A stretch of DNA of 64,000 bases from Hoylesella nanceiensis DSM 19126 = JCM 15639 (GCF_000379965.1 NZ_KB904334.1:25146-89145), one strand, 5' to 3'; numbered from the stretch's first letter, positions 37,375-46,594 are shown. The notes: generated from the sequence alone by a model not told the origin. Made by a program: numbers and translations.

Positions 37375-38388
37375 TCACTTTGAAGCCACAGCATTTCCAT
37401 CGTAAGCCCACTTAAAGTAAGATGCTCCATGAACGAATCCTGCACCGAATGCGGTGAAGATAATGTTGTCACCTTTCTTTAGTTTGCTTTCAAAATCCCA
37501 TAAAGCTAATGGAATGGTTGCTGCACTTGTGTTACCATAGTGTTCTATGTTTACTGCAACTTTGTCGAGAGAAAGCTCTGCACGCTTAGCTACTGCTTCA
37601 ATAATACGTAGGTTTGCCTCGTGAGGAACAACCCAATTGATATCATCAGTAGTGAGATTATTGCGTTTAAGCACTTCCATCACATCGTTACTCATGTCTG
37701 TTACAGCGCAACGGAACACGGGTCTACCGTCTTGGAACAAATAATGTAGACGGTGATCAACAGTGAATCTAGATGTGGGGCATACACTTCCGCCTGCCTT
37801 TAGATGAAGGAAAGGAAGACCTTTACCATCTGTTCTAAAGTAGAAGTCTTGCATACCATAGTCTTCTTCAGATGCTTCTACAAGCACACCAGCAGCTCCA
37901 TCACCAAAAAGAACGCATGTTTGACGATCTGTATAGTCTACGATTGAAGACATTTTATCTGCGCCAATCACGATAACTTTTTTGCATCTACCACTTTCAA
38001 CCATAGTACATGCTTGGCTAAGAGCATACATAAAGCCACAACAAGCAGCTTCAAGGTCGTATGCAAACGCATTAGTTAAGCCGAGCTTTCCTAATACAAT
38101 AGATGCAGTTGATGGAAACTTATAGTCAGGAGTTGTTGTTGCAACGATAAGAGCGTCAATTTCTTGAGGATCAGTTCCTGTCTTTTGAAGAATTTGTTTA
38201 GCTGCTTTACGAGCCAAATAACTTGTTCCCAAGCCTTCTTCTTTTAGAATTCGGCGTTCTTTTATGCCCACACGAGCCATAATCCACTCATCACTTGTGT
38301 CGACCATTCTTGACAACTCCTCGTTAGTAAGGATATAGTCAGGAACGTAACCGCCAACACCTGTGATGACAGCATTAATTTTTCCCAT
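37375..38388 (-). CDS. fabH: Beta-ketoacyl-ACP synthase III
   Basis: A 337-residue enzyme that starts fatty-acid synthesis by condensing acyl-CoA with malonyl-ACP. Catalytic triad: Cys116 in DLEAACCGFMYAL, His in VVPHEANLRII and Asn in HYGNTSAATIP. Its ATG overlaps the rpmF stop by one base (TAATG), coupling it to the ribosomal protein gene, as in many bacteria. Confidence 0.98.
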   Translation of the reverse strand: MGKINAVITGVGGYVPDYILTNEELSRMVDTSDEWIMARVGIKERRILKEEGLGTSYLARKAAKQILQKTGTDPQEIDALIVATTTPDYKFPSTASIVLGKLGLTNAFAYDLEAACCGFMYALSQACTMVESGRCKKVIVIGADKMSSIVDYTDRQTCVLFGDGAAGVLVEASEEDYGMQDFYFRTDGKGLPFLHLKAGGSVCPTSRFTVDHRLHYLFQDGRPVFRCAVTDMSNDVMEVLKRNNLTTDDINWVVPHEANLRIIEAVAKRAELSLDKVAVNIEHYGNTSAATIPLALWDFESKLKKGDNIIFTAFGAGFVHGASYFKWAYDGNAVASK

Positions 38389-38573
38389 TATTCAGCGGTT
38401 TCCTTAACGATAGCAATCTTACCTCTATAGGTTCCACATGATGGACAAACTGTGTGGTAAACATAGTAAGAACCACAAGTTGAGCATACTGCAAGTGTTG
38501 GTGCTACTGCACCATCATGAGTTCTTCTTTTACGTGTACGAGTCTTAGACTGTCTTCTTTTAGGATGTGCCAT
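38388..38573 (-). CDS. rpmF: 50S ribosomal protein L32
   Basis: A 61-residue protein starting AHPKRRQSKTRTRKRRTH, the L32 signature, with two CxxC pairs (C30-C33 and C43-C46), hence the zinc-binding form. It follows the DUF177 gene by 18 nt and overlaps fabH by one base. Confidence 0.98.
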   Translation of the reverse strand: MAHPKRRQSKTRTRKRRTHDGAVAPTLAVCSTCGSYYVYHTVCPSCGTYRGKIAIVKETAE

Positions 38574-38591
38574 TTTGTTTTAATGTTTAAT

Positions 38592-39116
38592 TTATTTGTT
38601 TTTTAATTCGTTCAATTTACTCCAACGTGGGTCAATAGCAGCTTCTTCATCCCGTCCACTACTTCGGGTGGTGGAGTGTTCTTGCAACATCTTGATCATA
38701 GCAGGATTACATTTACCAGGTGCGTGCACATGCTTGATTGGAATGTTTAGCTGTATAAACTCATAAATGAACCACGAAAGATCGAGAAAAGGATCATCTT
38801 CTGCAACGATAACGAGTTCATCTTCTTCGGAGTATTCATGTCCAAAGCGGACTAATAGCTTTGCTTCTGTATCGATAGGTTGTGACATATCGTCTAAGCA
38901 TTTATCGCAAGACACCACCACTTCTCCTTTGATTTTGAAGCTGAGTTCAAAGTAACTAGATGTACGATGTATTGTAACTTCGGCATCTAGGTTGCCTCCT
39001 TTCACATCAAGAGTATCGAGAGTTTCAAAGAAACCATCGTTGATTGTGTAGCTACGAACGGTGTTTCCGTCACTAAGAGCTTTGAGGTCGATATTAAACT
39101 CTTTTAAACTAATCAT
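38592..39116 (-). CDS. yceD: YceD/DUF177-family large-subunit rRNA accumulation protein
   Basis: From the start chosen at 39116 (MISLKEFNIDLKAL) the protein has 174 residues; an in-frame ATG at 39176 lies upstream of the probable promoter and only adds a non-conserved leader. DUF177 features: VSCDKCLDDMSQPIDTEAKLLVRF and LDLSWFIYEFIQLNIPIKHVH with a C-terminal CNPAM. In E. coli YceD affects 23S rRNA and is coupled to rpmF, the same order as here. Confidence 0.92.
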   Translation of the reverse strand: MISLKEFNIDLKALSDGNTVRSYTINDGFFETLDTLDVKGGNLDAEVTIHRTSSYFELSFKIKGEVVVSCDKCLDDMSQPIDTEAKLLVRFGHEYSEEDELVIVAEDDPFLDLSWFIYEFIQLNIPIKHVHAPGKCNPAMIKMLQEHSTTRSSGRDEEAAIDPRWSKLNELKNK

Positions 39117-39123
39117 TTGGCTG

Positions 39124-39131
39124 CAAAGGTA
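39124..39131 (-). promoter_or_regulatory. -7 promoter element of yceD-rpmF-fabH, implying a near-leaderless mRNA
   Basis: On the minus strand the bases read TACCTTTG, a perfect TAnnTTTG, only 7 nt upstream of the yceD ATG. If used, the 5' leader would be just a few nucleotides. No -33 TTG is seen at standard spacing. Confidence 0.4.
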
Positions 39132-39338
39132 CAAATATTTTCTGATATGAAAATCATTTAGCAAAAAAAATATCATCGTTAGTCCTTTACTGAATGTTAA
39201 AGTTACAATTATTTACTACTTTAGGTGCATTTTTCATGTTTTTACGGAATTCCGGCGCCTTTCTATTTATAAATATGTTACATTCAAAGACCTAAAACAA
39301 GCTAAAGCACTGCCCAACATCTAATTAATTATATTTTC

Positions 39339-39370
39339 TTTGTCAGTCTCATAAAAATGTAGTACTTTTG
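39339..39370 (+). promoter_or_regulatory. Promoter of manA
   Basis: TTTG (39339-39342), 20 nt, TACTTTTG (39363-39370), 73 nt before manA. The 327-nt gap between the divergent yceD and manA genes holds this promoter and the yceD one; nothing else was recognised. Confidence 0.68.
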
Positions 39371-39443
39371 ATTTCAGTATTTAAAGATAACGAAATATAA
39401 CTCTATAAAATAACAATAAAACAAATTTAAACATATACATTTT

Positions 39444-40406
39444 ATGCAACCAATAAAATTTAATCCCCTACTTGTTCAAACCTTATGGGGTGGAGAAAAG
39501 ATTATTCCATTTAAACACCTCAACAGCGACCTCACACAAGTGGGCGAAAGCTGGGAAATTTCGGGTGTAAAAGGAAACGAAACCATTGTTTCTGAGGGAG
39601 AATTCAAAGGCAAAAAGCTAAATGAACTCGTAGACGAATTAAAGGGAAAACTTGTAGGAGAAGCTAACTATAAGCGTTTTGGTAACGACTTCCCACTACT
39701 CATTAAGTTCATCGATGCACGTCAAGAACTTTCTATTCAAGTGCACCCAACAGACGAATTAGCACAAAAGCGTGGCAAACTTCGTGGTAAGACTGAAATG
39801 TGGTACATCATGGATAGCGACGAAAATGCTAAGCTTCGTGCAGGAATGAAAGAAAAAATCACTCCTGAACAATACAAACAAATGGTGGAAAACGACACCA
39901 TCACTGAAGCTATTGCAGAATACAAGGTGAAAGAAGGCGATTGTTTCTTCTTGCCAGCAGGCCGTATTCACAGCATTGGAACAGGCTGTTTCTTGGCAGA
40001 AATTCAACAAACTTCAGACGTAACCTACCGCATCTACGACTTCAAGCGTAAGGATAAAGATGGCAACTATCGTGAGTTACACACCGAAGAAGCTGCAGAA
40101 TGTATCGATTACAATGTAGAACCAAACTACAGAACCGAGTATACTCCAGTGAAAAACGAAGGCGTTGCACTTGTAGAATGTCCTTATTTCACAACTGCCG
40201 TATATGATCTTAACGAGCCAATGACTTTAGATTATTCTGAACTCGACAGCTTCGTTATCCTCATTGGTTTGAAAGGTAGCGGCGAAATAACCGACAACGA
40301 GGGTAACACCACTACTCTTTGCGAGGGCGAAACTATTCTTATCCCTGCAACAACAAGCGAAGTTAAGGTAACAGGAAATATTAAGTTCCTCGAAACATAC
40401 GTATAA
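39444..40406 (+). CDS. manA: Mannose-6-phosphate isomerase, class I-like (cupin)
   Basis: A 320-residue zinc cupin interconverting fructose-6-phosphate and mannose-6-phosphate. Metal and active-site segments: LSIQVHPTDELA, GKTEMWYIMD, FFLPAGRIHSIGTGCFLAEIQQTSDVTYRIYD. It is the short Bacteroidetes/Firmicutes form, without the extra helical domain of the E. coli enzyme. It feeds GDP-mannose for surface glycans. It is monocistronic, between its own promoter and terminator. Confidence 0.95.
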   Translation: MQPIKFNPLLVQTLWGGEKIIPFKHLNSDLTQVGESWEISGVKGNETIVSEGEFKGKKLNELVDELKGKLVGEANYKRFGNDFPLLIKFIDARQELSIQVHPTDELAQKRGKLRGKTEMWYIMDSDENAKLRAGMKEKITPEQYKQMVENDTITEAIAEYKVKEGDCFFLPAGRIHSIGTGCFLAEIQQTSDVTYRIYDFKRKDKDGNYRELHTEEAAECIDYNVEPNYRTEYTPVKNEGVALVECPYFTTAVYDLNEPMTLDYSELDSFVILIGLKGSGEITDNEGNTTTLCEGETILIPATTSEVKVTGNIKFLETYV

Positions 40407-40430
40407 ATCAAACCATACGAACCTAATAAT

Positions 40431-40470
40431 ACAAAGCCACTTTTAAATCTTTTTTAAGAGTGTGCTTTGT
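40431..40470 (+). terminator. Intrinsic terminator of manA
   Basis: ACAAAGC (40431-40437) pairs with GCTTTGT (40464-40470), with an inner CACTTTTAA/TTAAGAGTG stem. The downstream tail is AT-rich rather than a pure T-run. Confidence 0.68.
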
Positions 40471-40590
40471 ATCTTACTTTTAAAACAAATAAGGATAACC
40501 CCATAATATAATTAGGTGTAATTATTTTTAGGACAATTATTTTTGAACGCTTACAAACTACTTTACATACATTTTCTCACTAAATTAAAT

Positions 40591-40722
40591 ATGAAAAGAA
40601 AAAACTCAACCTACATTCAACCACTTTGCGAAGTGTACCAACTACTCAACGAGGTGGATTTACTTACGCAATCCCCCAACAGAAACAAACCCAAACCCAA
40701 AAGCCTCCAACACTTCGTATAG
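40591..40722 (+). CDS. 43-residue peptide of the Bacteroidetes short-ORF type
   Basis: ATG at 40591, TAG at 40720-40722. The peptide begins MKRKNSTYIQPLCEVYQLLN and continues EVDLLTQSPN with a Lys/Pro-rich end. The pattern basic start, Y-x-x-P-x-x-EV, hydrophobic run, LLxxSP is one I recall from many unannotated 40-60-residue Bacteroidales proteins. A possible -7 (TATTTTTG, 40538-40545) lies 45 nt upstream and a terminator about 125 nt downstream. Function unknown; it could be secreted or a peptide precursor, but there is no modifying enzyme nearby. Confidence 0.5.
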   Translation: MKRKNSTYIQPLCEVYQLLNEVDLLTQSPNRNKPKPKSLQHFV

Positions 40723-40847
40723 ATGAGAGTAAAGAGATTACAGACGAAAGCAAAATTTTCTAAGCTCTCACTTTATTCGTAAACGGAATTTCAAAGATGG
40801 TATTTTAGATTTTAAAACGCCATTTTCATATACCCAAAGTACATAAA

Positions 40848-40891
40848 AGAAAGACTCTCCATTTGCCACAATGCAAACGAAGAGTCTTTCT
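40848..40891. terminator. Bidirectional terminator between the 43-residue ORF and the GH20 gene
   Basis: AGAAAGACTCT (40848-40858) pairs with AGAGTCTTTCT (40881-40891); an inner TTTGC/GCAAA stem caps it. T-run on the right (plus) and A-rich flank on the left for the minus strand. Confidence 0.82.
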
Positions 40892-40920
40892 TTTTCTTAT
40901 AATAGTATGCCTTTAAAGAC

Positions 40921-42999
40921 CTACTTTTTATTGATTACAATTTCATCTGTAAACACCCAGCAGTCTTGTTTTGCCACTTTTGCTACATATTTAATATATC
41001 TTGCCTTAGCATTTCCAGTCCATTCATAATTCTTAATGAAATACTTTTCATTACTTGGAGCAATGGCCTCATCACTCAATAGCTGATAGTTCACATTGTC
41101 GTTCGAAGTATAAATGGTGATATTTGAAGGCATGTGCACCCATGGTTCCAAGAATTGCATAAACTCTGCACTGATGTTTCTAATCACAGTTTCTTTACCC
41201 ATGTCGATAATCACCTCCATTCTTCCTTCGCTACTAAAGCCTTGCCAGCAGCCGTCGGTATAGCTCCAAGTACCTCGTTTGCCATCAACTAAGGTCGATT
41301 CTCCCACTCCATTATACTTACTTGCGGGCTTTGTTACATAAATCACCTTCTTTCCAATAGCCTCATGTTGAATAGGTTCAACCGACTCGATACGTGGTTT
41401 GTCTGCTTGCTCTACGTTATAAGGATTAAAGTTCTTGCTCTTCATATAATGAGTAGAAGAAATCACTCTGTTTTTAAAGTTGTCAAACGATGGTTTATTG
41501 CGTGTCCAACCCGTTTCAGCGATAGCAAGTAGACGAGGATAAGTCATATATTCTAAGTGAGAAGGCTCGCTCACGAACTCTGTCCACAAGTTACCTTGAA
41601 TACCATCGATAAACTCTTCGGTCTTAGTTCCTTTGATACTATCGGGCACTGGGTCGTATTCATACACCTTATTTAATGGCACATAGCCTCCCATTGCTTG
41701 AGGTTCAGTGGTAGGATTGTCTTGATAATAATCCAAATAGCAATAGTTTACAGGAGTCATCACCACATGATGACCCGATTTTGCAGCTCTTAATCCTGCC
41801 TCATAGCCACGCCACGACATCACAGAAGCATTGGCGGCAAGACCGCCTTCCATAATTTCGTCCCAGCCGATAAAGGCTCTTCCCTTGCTATTAAGATATT
41901 TCCCCATGCGTGATATCATATAGCTTTGCAACTCATGGGTAGTCTTCAACCCTTCGTCCTTCATTCTCTTTTGACATTTAGGACATGTTTTCCACTGCTC
42001 TTGCACCGCTTCGTCGCCACCAATATGAATGTAGTGAGATGGGAATATCTCTAAAATCTCGTCTAACACCTTTGTTAAGAAAGTAAAGGTAGCCTCGTTT
42101 CCAACACAAAGATCAGCACAAGTATAAGGTTTACCTGTGCAACCTAATTCAGGATAAGCATAAGTCACCTCTTCACTATGGCCTGGCATCTCTATTTCGG
42201 GCAACACAACGATGTGCTTTTTCGCTGCATAAGCCACAATATCTCTTAGCTCTTGCTTAGTGTAAAAGCCTCCATAAGCACCAGGAGCATTACTTTCGCA
42301 GAAAGTTCTCTCACCACCTATCCACCATTTGTTCCAGTCTGACGATGTGCGATAAGCTGTTTTTTGAGTCAATAGTGGGTAGCTATCCACCTGAATACGC
42401 CAACCTGCACCATCAACCATGTGCAAATGAAGACGGTTGAGCTTGAAATGTGCCATCATATCGATTTGCTTTTTGATAAAAGCAGGAGTCCAATAGTGAC
42501 GTGAGCAGTCGATCATATAACCACGCCAGTTAAATCTTGGCTCGTCAACCACCTTGCAACCTTGTAGCGTGTTAGGAGCTTTTTGAAGTCCAACAAGTGT
42601 TTGAAGCGCATAAAAAGCACCTGCTTCAGTAGGCGAAACGATAAAAACTCCGTCTTTATTTACATTTAATTGATATGATTGGAATGTTTTGTTAGAAGCA
42701 ATTTGCTCCACATCACGCTCTGTGCCTGTAACCTTGATGTTAATAACATTGCGTTTCTTACCTGCACTTCCTTGTTTTTTCACTTGTGGAAACAATTCTT
42801 TCACAGCGTCAGCAATGCGTGTTCGTGCCTCACCTTTAAGGTTTGTAGCAACAACAGTGTTGCCATTCAACACAAACTGCTCGTTATTGGTTTGCAACGA
42901 TTGTGGTTGTGGCAACACGTTATGTGCCTTAATAGGCTGTGCGAACATTAAAAATGCCCCTAAAAAGAGGTGTAATAAAGATCTAAAGTTTACTTTCAT
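40921..42999 (-). CDS. GH20 beta-N-acetylhexosaminidase
   Basis: A 692-residue exported enzyme (signal peptide ending near PIKAH). It has an N-terminal GH20b-like domain (about 28-150), a catalytic TIM barrel from FNWRGYMIDCSRHYW with the Asp-Glu pair D329-E330 in HIGGDEAVQEQW, the LHLHMVDGAGWRIQ and LPEIEMPGHSEEV segments, and a C-terminal discoidin-like region (EVIIDMGKETVIRNISAEFMQ). It removes terminal GlcNAc or GalNAc from host or bacterial glycans. It starts 15 nt after aat, so it is probably on the clpA-aat transcript. Confidence 0.95.
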   Translation of the reverse strand: MKVNFRSLLHLFLGAFLMFAQPIKAHNVLPQPQSLQTNNEQFVLNGNTVVATNLKGEARTRIADAVKELFPQVKKQGSAGKKRNVINIKVTGTERDVEQIASNKTFQSYQLNVNKDGVFIVSPTEAGAFYALQTLVGLQKAPNTLQGCKVVDEPRFNWRGYMIDCSRHYWTPAFIKKQIDMMAHFKLNRLHLHMVDGAGWRIQVDSYPLLTQKTAYRTSSDWNKWWIGGERTFCESNAPGAYGGFYTKQELRDIVAYAAKKHIVVLPEIEMPGHSEEVTYAYPELGCTGKPYTCADLCVGNEATFTFLTKVLDEILEIFPSHYIHIGGDEAVQEQWKTCPKCQKRMKDEGLKTTHELQSYMISRMGKYLNSKGRAFIGWDEIMEGGLAANASVMSWRGYEAGLRAAKSGHHVVMTPVNYCYLDYYQDNPTTEPQAMGGYVPLNKVYEYDPVPDSIKGTKTEEFIDGIQGNLWTEFVSEPSHLEYMTYPRLLAIAETGWTRNKPSFDNFKNRVISSTHYMKSKNFNPYNVEQADKPRIESVEPIQHEAIGKKVIYVTKPASKYNGVGESTLVDGKRGTWSYTDGCWQGFSSEGRMEVIIDMGKETVIRNISAEFMQFLEPWVHMPSNITIYTSNDNVNYQLLSDEAIAPSNEKYFIKNYEWTGNAKARYIKYVAKVAKQDCWVFTDEIVINKK

Positions 43000-43014
43000 A
43001 TCATCTATTTTTAT

Positions 43015-43692
43015 TTATTCTAAGGATTCGTTGTCATCGATATGCGGAACAGAAACACCCAACAATTCTGTATATTCGTCATAATCTATATAGCGTCCGC
43101 CCATCGATTTGAGGTGAGGAGTTTCGAATTGGCAATCTATTATGCTTCCTCCCATCTGCTTAACAAACTTCGCAAGCGCAATAAGAGCCAACTTACTGGC
43201 ATTGGGAACGAGCGAAAACATACTCTCTCCAAATACATCTCCATCGAGAACCACGCCATATAAGCCCCCTACCAACTTCTCTCCGTCCCACACTTCAACG
43301 CTCATTGCAAAACCTTCTTTGTGCAGTTCAGTATAAGCTTTAATAATATCAGGACCCAACCATGCTCCCTTTTCGTGAATTCTCAATTCACTACAATGTC
43401 GAATAACATCTTCGAAAGCTGTGTTTAAGGTTATTTTATAGCGGTTGTCTCTAATCACTTTGCGCATAGAATGAGAAATATGTATCTCATCAGGAAATAT
43501 AACAAAGCGCTTTAAGGGGCAATACCACATTATTTCAGGACGCTCTCTAAACCCATACCACGGAAAAATTCCATAGCTATAAGCCAATATTAGTCGATCG
43601 ATAGATAGGTCACCGCCCACCGCAAACAATCCATCTGGCTCACCATAGCGTGGATTTGGAAATTCTATCTCTTCGTTTAAACGGAATATCAT
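43015..43692 (-). CDS. aat: Leucyl/phenylalanyl-tRNA--protein transferase
   Basis: A 225-residue enzyme that adds Leu or Phe from aminoacyl-tRNA to proteins with N-terminal Arg or Lys, making N-degrons. Family blocks: PDGLFAVGGDLSIDRLILAYSYGIFPWYG, WYCPLKRFVIFP, GLYGVVLDGDVFGESMFS, IDCQFETPHLKSMGG. It lies 16 nt after clpA and near clpS, so writer, adaptor and unfoldase are encoded together. Confidence 0.97.
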   Translation of the reverse strand: MIFRLNEEIEFPNPRYGEPDGLFAVGGDLSIDRLILAYSYGIFPWYGFRERPEIMWYCPLKRFVIFPDEIHISHSMRKVIRDNRYKITLNTAFEDVIRHCSELRIHEKGAWLGPDIIKAYTELHKEGFAMSVEVWDGEKLVGGLYGVVLDGDVFGESMFSLVPNASKLALIALAKFVKQMGGSIIDCQFETPHLKSMGGRYIDYDEYTELLGVSVPHIDDNESLE

Positions 43693-43708
43693 CGCAACTC
43701 AAAGCTGT

Positions 43709-46069
43709 TTATTTAGAGGTTTTTACGCCTTTTGTAGAAGACTTTTTTACAACAATAGCCAACTCGTTGTTTTCTAATGTCACTGTTGCCAAACCGCCTT
43801 TTTGTAGCTTTCCAAACAATATCTCACGGGTTAATAAAGGCTTTAGTGCACGAGTAATCACTCTATCGAACTCTCTTGCGCCATATTTCTTGGTCATTCC
43901 CTTCTTCAAAAGCCATTCTTGAGCCTCTGAATCGAGTTGAAGATCTATTTTCTTTGCCTTTAGTTTCAAAGCCAAAGCTGCCACTTTCTTATGTAAGATG
44001 CGTTCTGCCATAGGCTTATCCATATCATTAAACACCACAATAGACGACAACCGATTGATAAACTCGGGCTTAAACGCTTTCTTCACCTGTGTTAACATGG
44101 CTTGACCCGAAGTAACATTGCCCGCAAATCCCACGTTGGCTTGGTGGGCATATTGCGCTCCAATATTACTGGTTAATATCAAAACAACGTTACGGAAGTC
44201 GGCTTTATTGCCTTTATTGTCGGTTAATCGTGCATAATCCATCACCTGCAAGAGAATGTTATAGATGTCGCTATGCGCCTTTTCTACCTCGTCTAACAAC
44301 AAAACACAATTGGGAGTCTTGCGAATAGCGTCTGTTAATAGACCGCCATCTTCATACCCTACATATCCAGAAGGGGCACCAATGAGTTTCGCAACGGAAT
44401 GTTTTTCGGCATATTCGCTCATATCAAAGCGCACCAACTCAACGCCCATCTCATGCGCAAGCACCCTTGCCACCTCTGTTTTTCCCACTCCTGTAGGTCC
44501 AACAAACAGCAAACTTGCCAATGGTTTGTCGTCATCTATCAAGCCTGCCTTGGCAGTATGCACTGCTTCTACCACCTTTTCAACAGCCTCATCTTGCCCA
44601 TAAACCATACTTAGTATGCGTTCTTTCAGGTCAATAAGACTATCGTTATTGTTGTCTTTCAATGCTTTGGCGTCTATCTTACACACCTTTGCCATAATTT
44701 CGTCTATCAATGGCTTAGTAACGGCAAGGGCCTTATCGTCTTTTGACATTCCTTTTGCCAATTTTGCACCCGCCTCATCAAGCAAATCGATGGCTTTATC
44801 GGGTAAGAATCTGTTAGAGATGTGTTTGTGAGAATTCTCTACTATATATCTAATGATGTCTTTACTATACGACACATTGTGGTAGTTGGCATAGCCTTTC
44901 TTGATTCCTTCGAGAATATCCACAGCCTCTTCAACAGTGGGTTCTTTGATATCTATCTGTTGAAAGCGACGCACCAAACTCTTGTTCTTTGCCAAATAGC
45001 GGTTAAACTCTTCGTAAGTTGTGGCACCAACAATGCGTATTGAGCCTTCAGCAAGATAGGGTTTAAGTATGTTTGAGGCATCTAACGAGCTGTCATCTAT
45101 CGCTCCTGTGCCCACAATTGTATGTATTTCGTCTATATAAAGAATACTATTTTCGTTTTTAGCAATACCCGAAAGCACCTTTTTAAAACGCTCTTCAAAC
45201 TCGCCTCTATAATGAGTTCCAGCAATCATATCTGCCATATCAATTTGATATACCTTGCTGTTTAAAAGGCGAAGAGGCACCTTCTTCTCTTCAATTCTAC
45301 GCACCAACCCCATGATAAGGGCTGTTTTTCCAACACCAGGTTCACCTATATGCAGTGCATTGTTCTTGTCTTTACGACACAACACCTCTATTGTTCGCTC
45401 TAATTCTTCAGTTCTTCCAACTAAAGGATTGCGTTTCTTTACCATATCATTGAGGCACACTACATAGTTTTCCCATTTGTCGTTGGCCTCTTGTTCACGC
45501 TCTGCAAAGGGGTTATCCATATCCTCTTCGAAGCTACCTGAGGCGTAAGCGTCATTCTCGTCCCAATCTATTGGGTCGCTATCATCGTCGTTTTCTTCAA
45601 ATTGAAGAAAGTGTTGGTGTTTCAGTTTACTATAAAAATCTTGAAGAGAGATATTTAACGATTGGTCGAAAAAGTACAAAGCATAAGAGTCTTTCAGCGA
45701 CATGAAGTTGCGAAAGAGAACAAGATAAAAATCTATTACATTGCCATTTTCCACCAATTCTTCTGCCGTTCCAATCAACCACGTCTTTGTTTGCATTGAA
45801 ATAGCAAGGTGTTCGAGGTCGATTTTCTTTATTTTTTCGAGCGAATTTAAATATTCTTTGGTTTGTGTTTTTAGGCTTTTTAGGTCGACATATTCTCTTA
45901 GTTCGGGATAAATCAACAGCAAATGCTCTACAAACTCCACCACTAAATGCTCTGGAAGCACATATTCGTGTTTCAAGGCCACCGCCTTTTCGGCTCCAAT
46001 AGCAGCGAGTTTCGATACCCCGAGGTCTACATTTCCTGTAAATAAAACATTCTCTTGTTCAGTTGCCAT
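43709..46069 (-). CDS. clpA: ATP-dependent Clp protease ATP-binding subunit ClpA
   Basis: A 786-residue AAA+ unfoldase with N-domain (1 to about 150), D1 (Walker A GEPGVGKT 242-249, Walker B ILYIDE 309-314), and D2 (Walker A GPTGVGKT 524-531, LLLDE 590-594). The long middle domain of ClpB is absent. A VGF tripeptide at about 646-648, in the place of the IGL/IGF loop, should dock ClpP. A very acidic linker (about 158-200) joins N-domain and D1. It degrades ClpS-delivered N-degron substrates; clpP is not in this window. Confidence 0.95.
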   Translation of the reverse strand: MATEQENVLFTGNVDLGVSKLAAIGAEKAVALKHEYVLPEHLVVEFVEHLLLIYPELREYVDLKSLKTQTKEYLNSLEKIKKIDLEHLAISMQTKTWLIGTAEELVENGNVIDFYLVLFRNFMSLKDSYALYFFDQSLNISLQDFYSKLKHQHFLQFEENDDDSDPIDWDENDAYASGSFEEDMDNPFAEREQEANDKWENYVVCLNDMVKKRNPLVGRTEELERTIEVLCRKDKNNALHIGEPGVGKTALIMGLVRRIEEKKVPLRLLNSKVYQIDMADMIAGTHYRGEFEERFKKVLSGIAKNENSILYIDEIHTIVGTGAIDDSSLDASNILKPYLAEGSIRIVGATTYEEFNRYLAKNKSLVRRFQQIDIKEPTVEEAVDILEGIKKGYANYHNVSYSKDIIRYIVENSHKHISNRFLPDKAIDLLDEAGAKLAKGMSKDDKALAVTKPLIDEIMAKVCKIDAKALKDNNNDSLIDLKERILSMVYGQDEAVEKVVEAVHTAKAGLIDDDKPLASLLFVGPTGVGKTEVARVLAHEMGVELVRFDMSEYAEKHSVAKLIGAPSGYVGYEDGGLLTDAIRKTPNCVLLLDEVEKAHSDIYNILLQVMDYARLTDNKGNKADFRNVVLILTSNIGAQYAHQANVGFAGNVTSGQAMLTQVKKAFKPEFINRLSSIVVFNDMDKPMAERILHKKVAALALKLKAKKIDLQLDSEAQEWLLKKGMTKKYGAREFDRVITRALKPLLTREILFGKLQKGGLATVTLENNELAIVVKKSSTKGVKTSK

Positions 46070-46196
46070 ACTCTTATTAGCTTGTTTTTAACACCCACAT
46101 TCTTTTTAACATCACATCAAACAAAAGGCAATTCACAGTGTTTTATGTTTCAACAGCTGTTCTTTGCCACTTTGTTTTGCAGGCTTTTGCCTTTGT

Positions 46197-46502
46197 TTAC
46201 TTGTCTATTAGGCATTTAATGACCAACGGGAAGCCCGAATACGCAATCATTTCTTTTGCCTGTTGCATTTTTGTTTGAGCCACATCATAGCTATAAACGC
46301 CCACAAGGGCACTGCCTTTTTGGTGAATAGTCATCATCAGCTCATAGGCAACGGCTTTGCTTTTATTAAAAACATGCATCAATAAATGAACCACAAAATC
46401 CATTGTTGTAACCTCGTCGTTATACATCAGGATTTTATATTTACGTGGTTCGGATATCTTTTGGTTGACTTTATCTTTTACCTTTTCGTTTACTTTTGCC
46501 AT
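46197..46502 (-). CDS. clpS: ATP-dependent Clp protease adaptor ClpS
   Basis: A 101-residue N-recognin: disordered Lys-rich N-terminus, then YKILMYNDEVTTMDFVVHLL, with the Asn-Asp pair of the N-degron pocket, and GSALVGVYSYDVAQTKMQQA, the usual ClpS C-terminal motif. It hands proteins with N-terminal Leu, Phe, Tyr or Trp to ClpA. It lies 127 nt upstream of clpA on the same strand. Confidence 0.95.
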   Translation of the reverse strand: MAKVNEKVKDKVNQKISEPRKYKILMYNDEVTTMDFVVHLLMHVFNKSKAVAYELMMTIHQKGSALVGVYSYDVAQTKMQQAKEMIAYSGFPLVIKCLIDK

Positions 46503-46594
46503 AATAGCGTTTTTCTCTTTATTCGATCAACATGCCCAAAGCATAGAAGGCTTCACCTTTCGATCACCAACAGCGGTGACCTTTGTATTGAATA

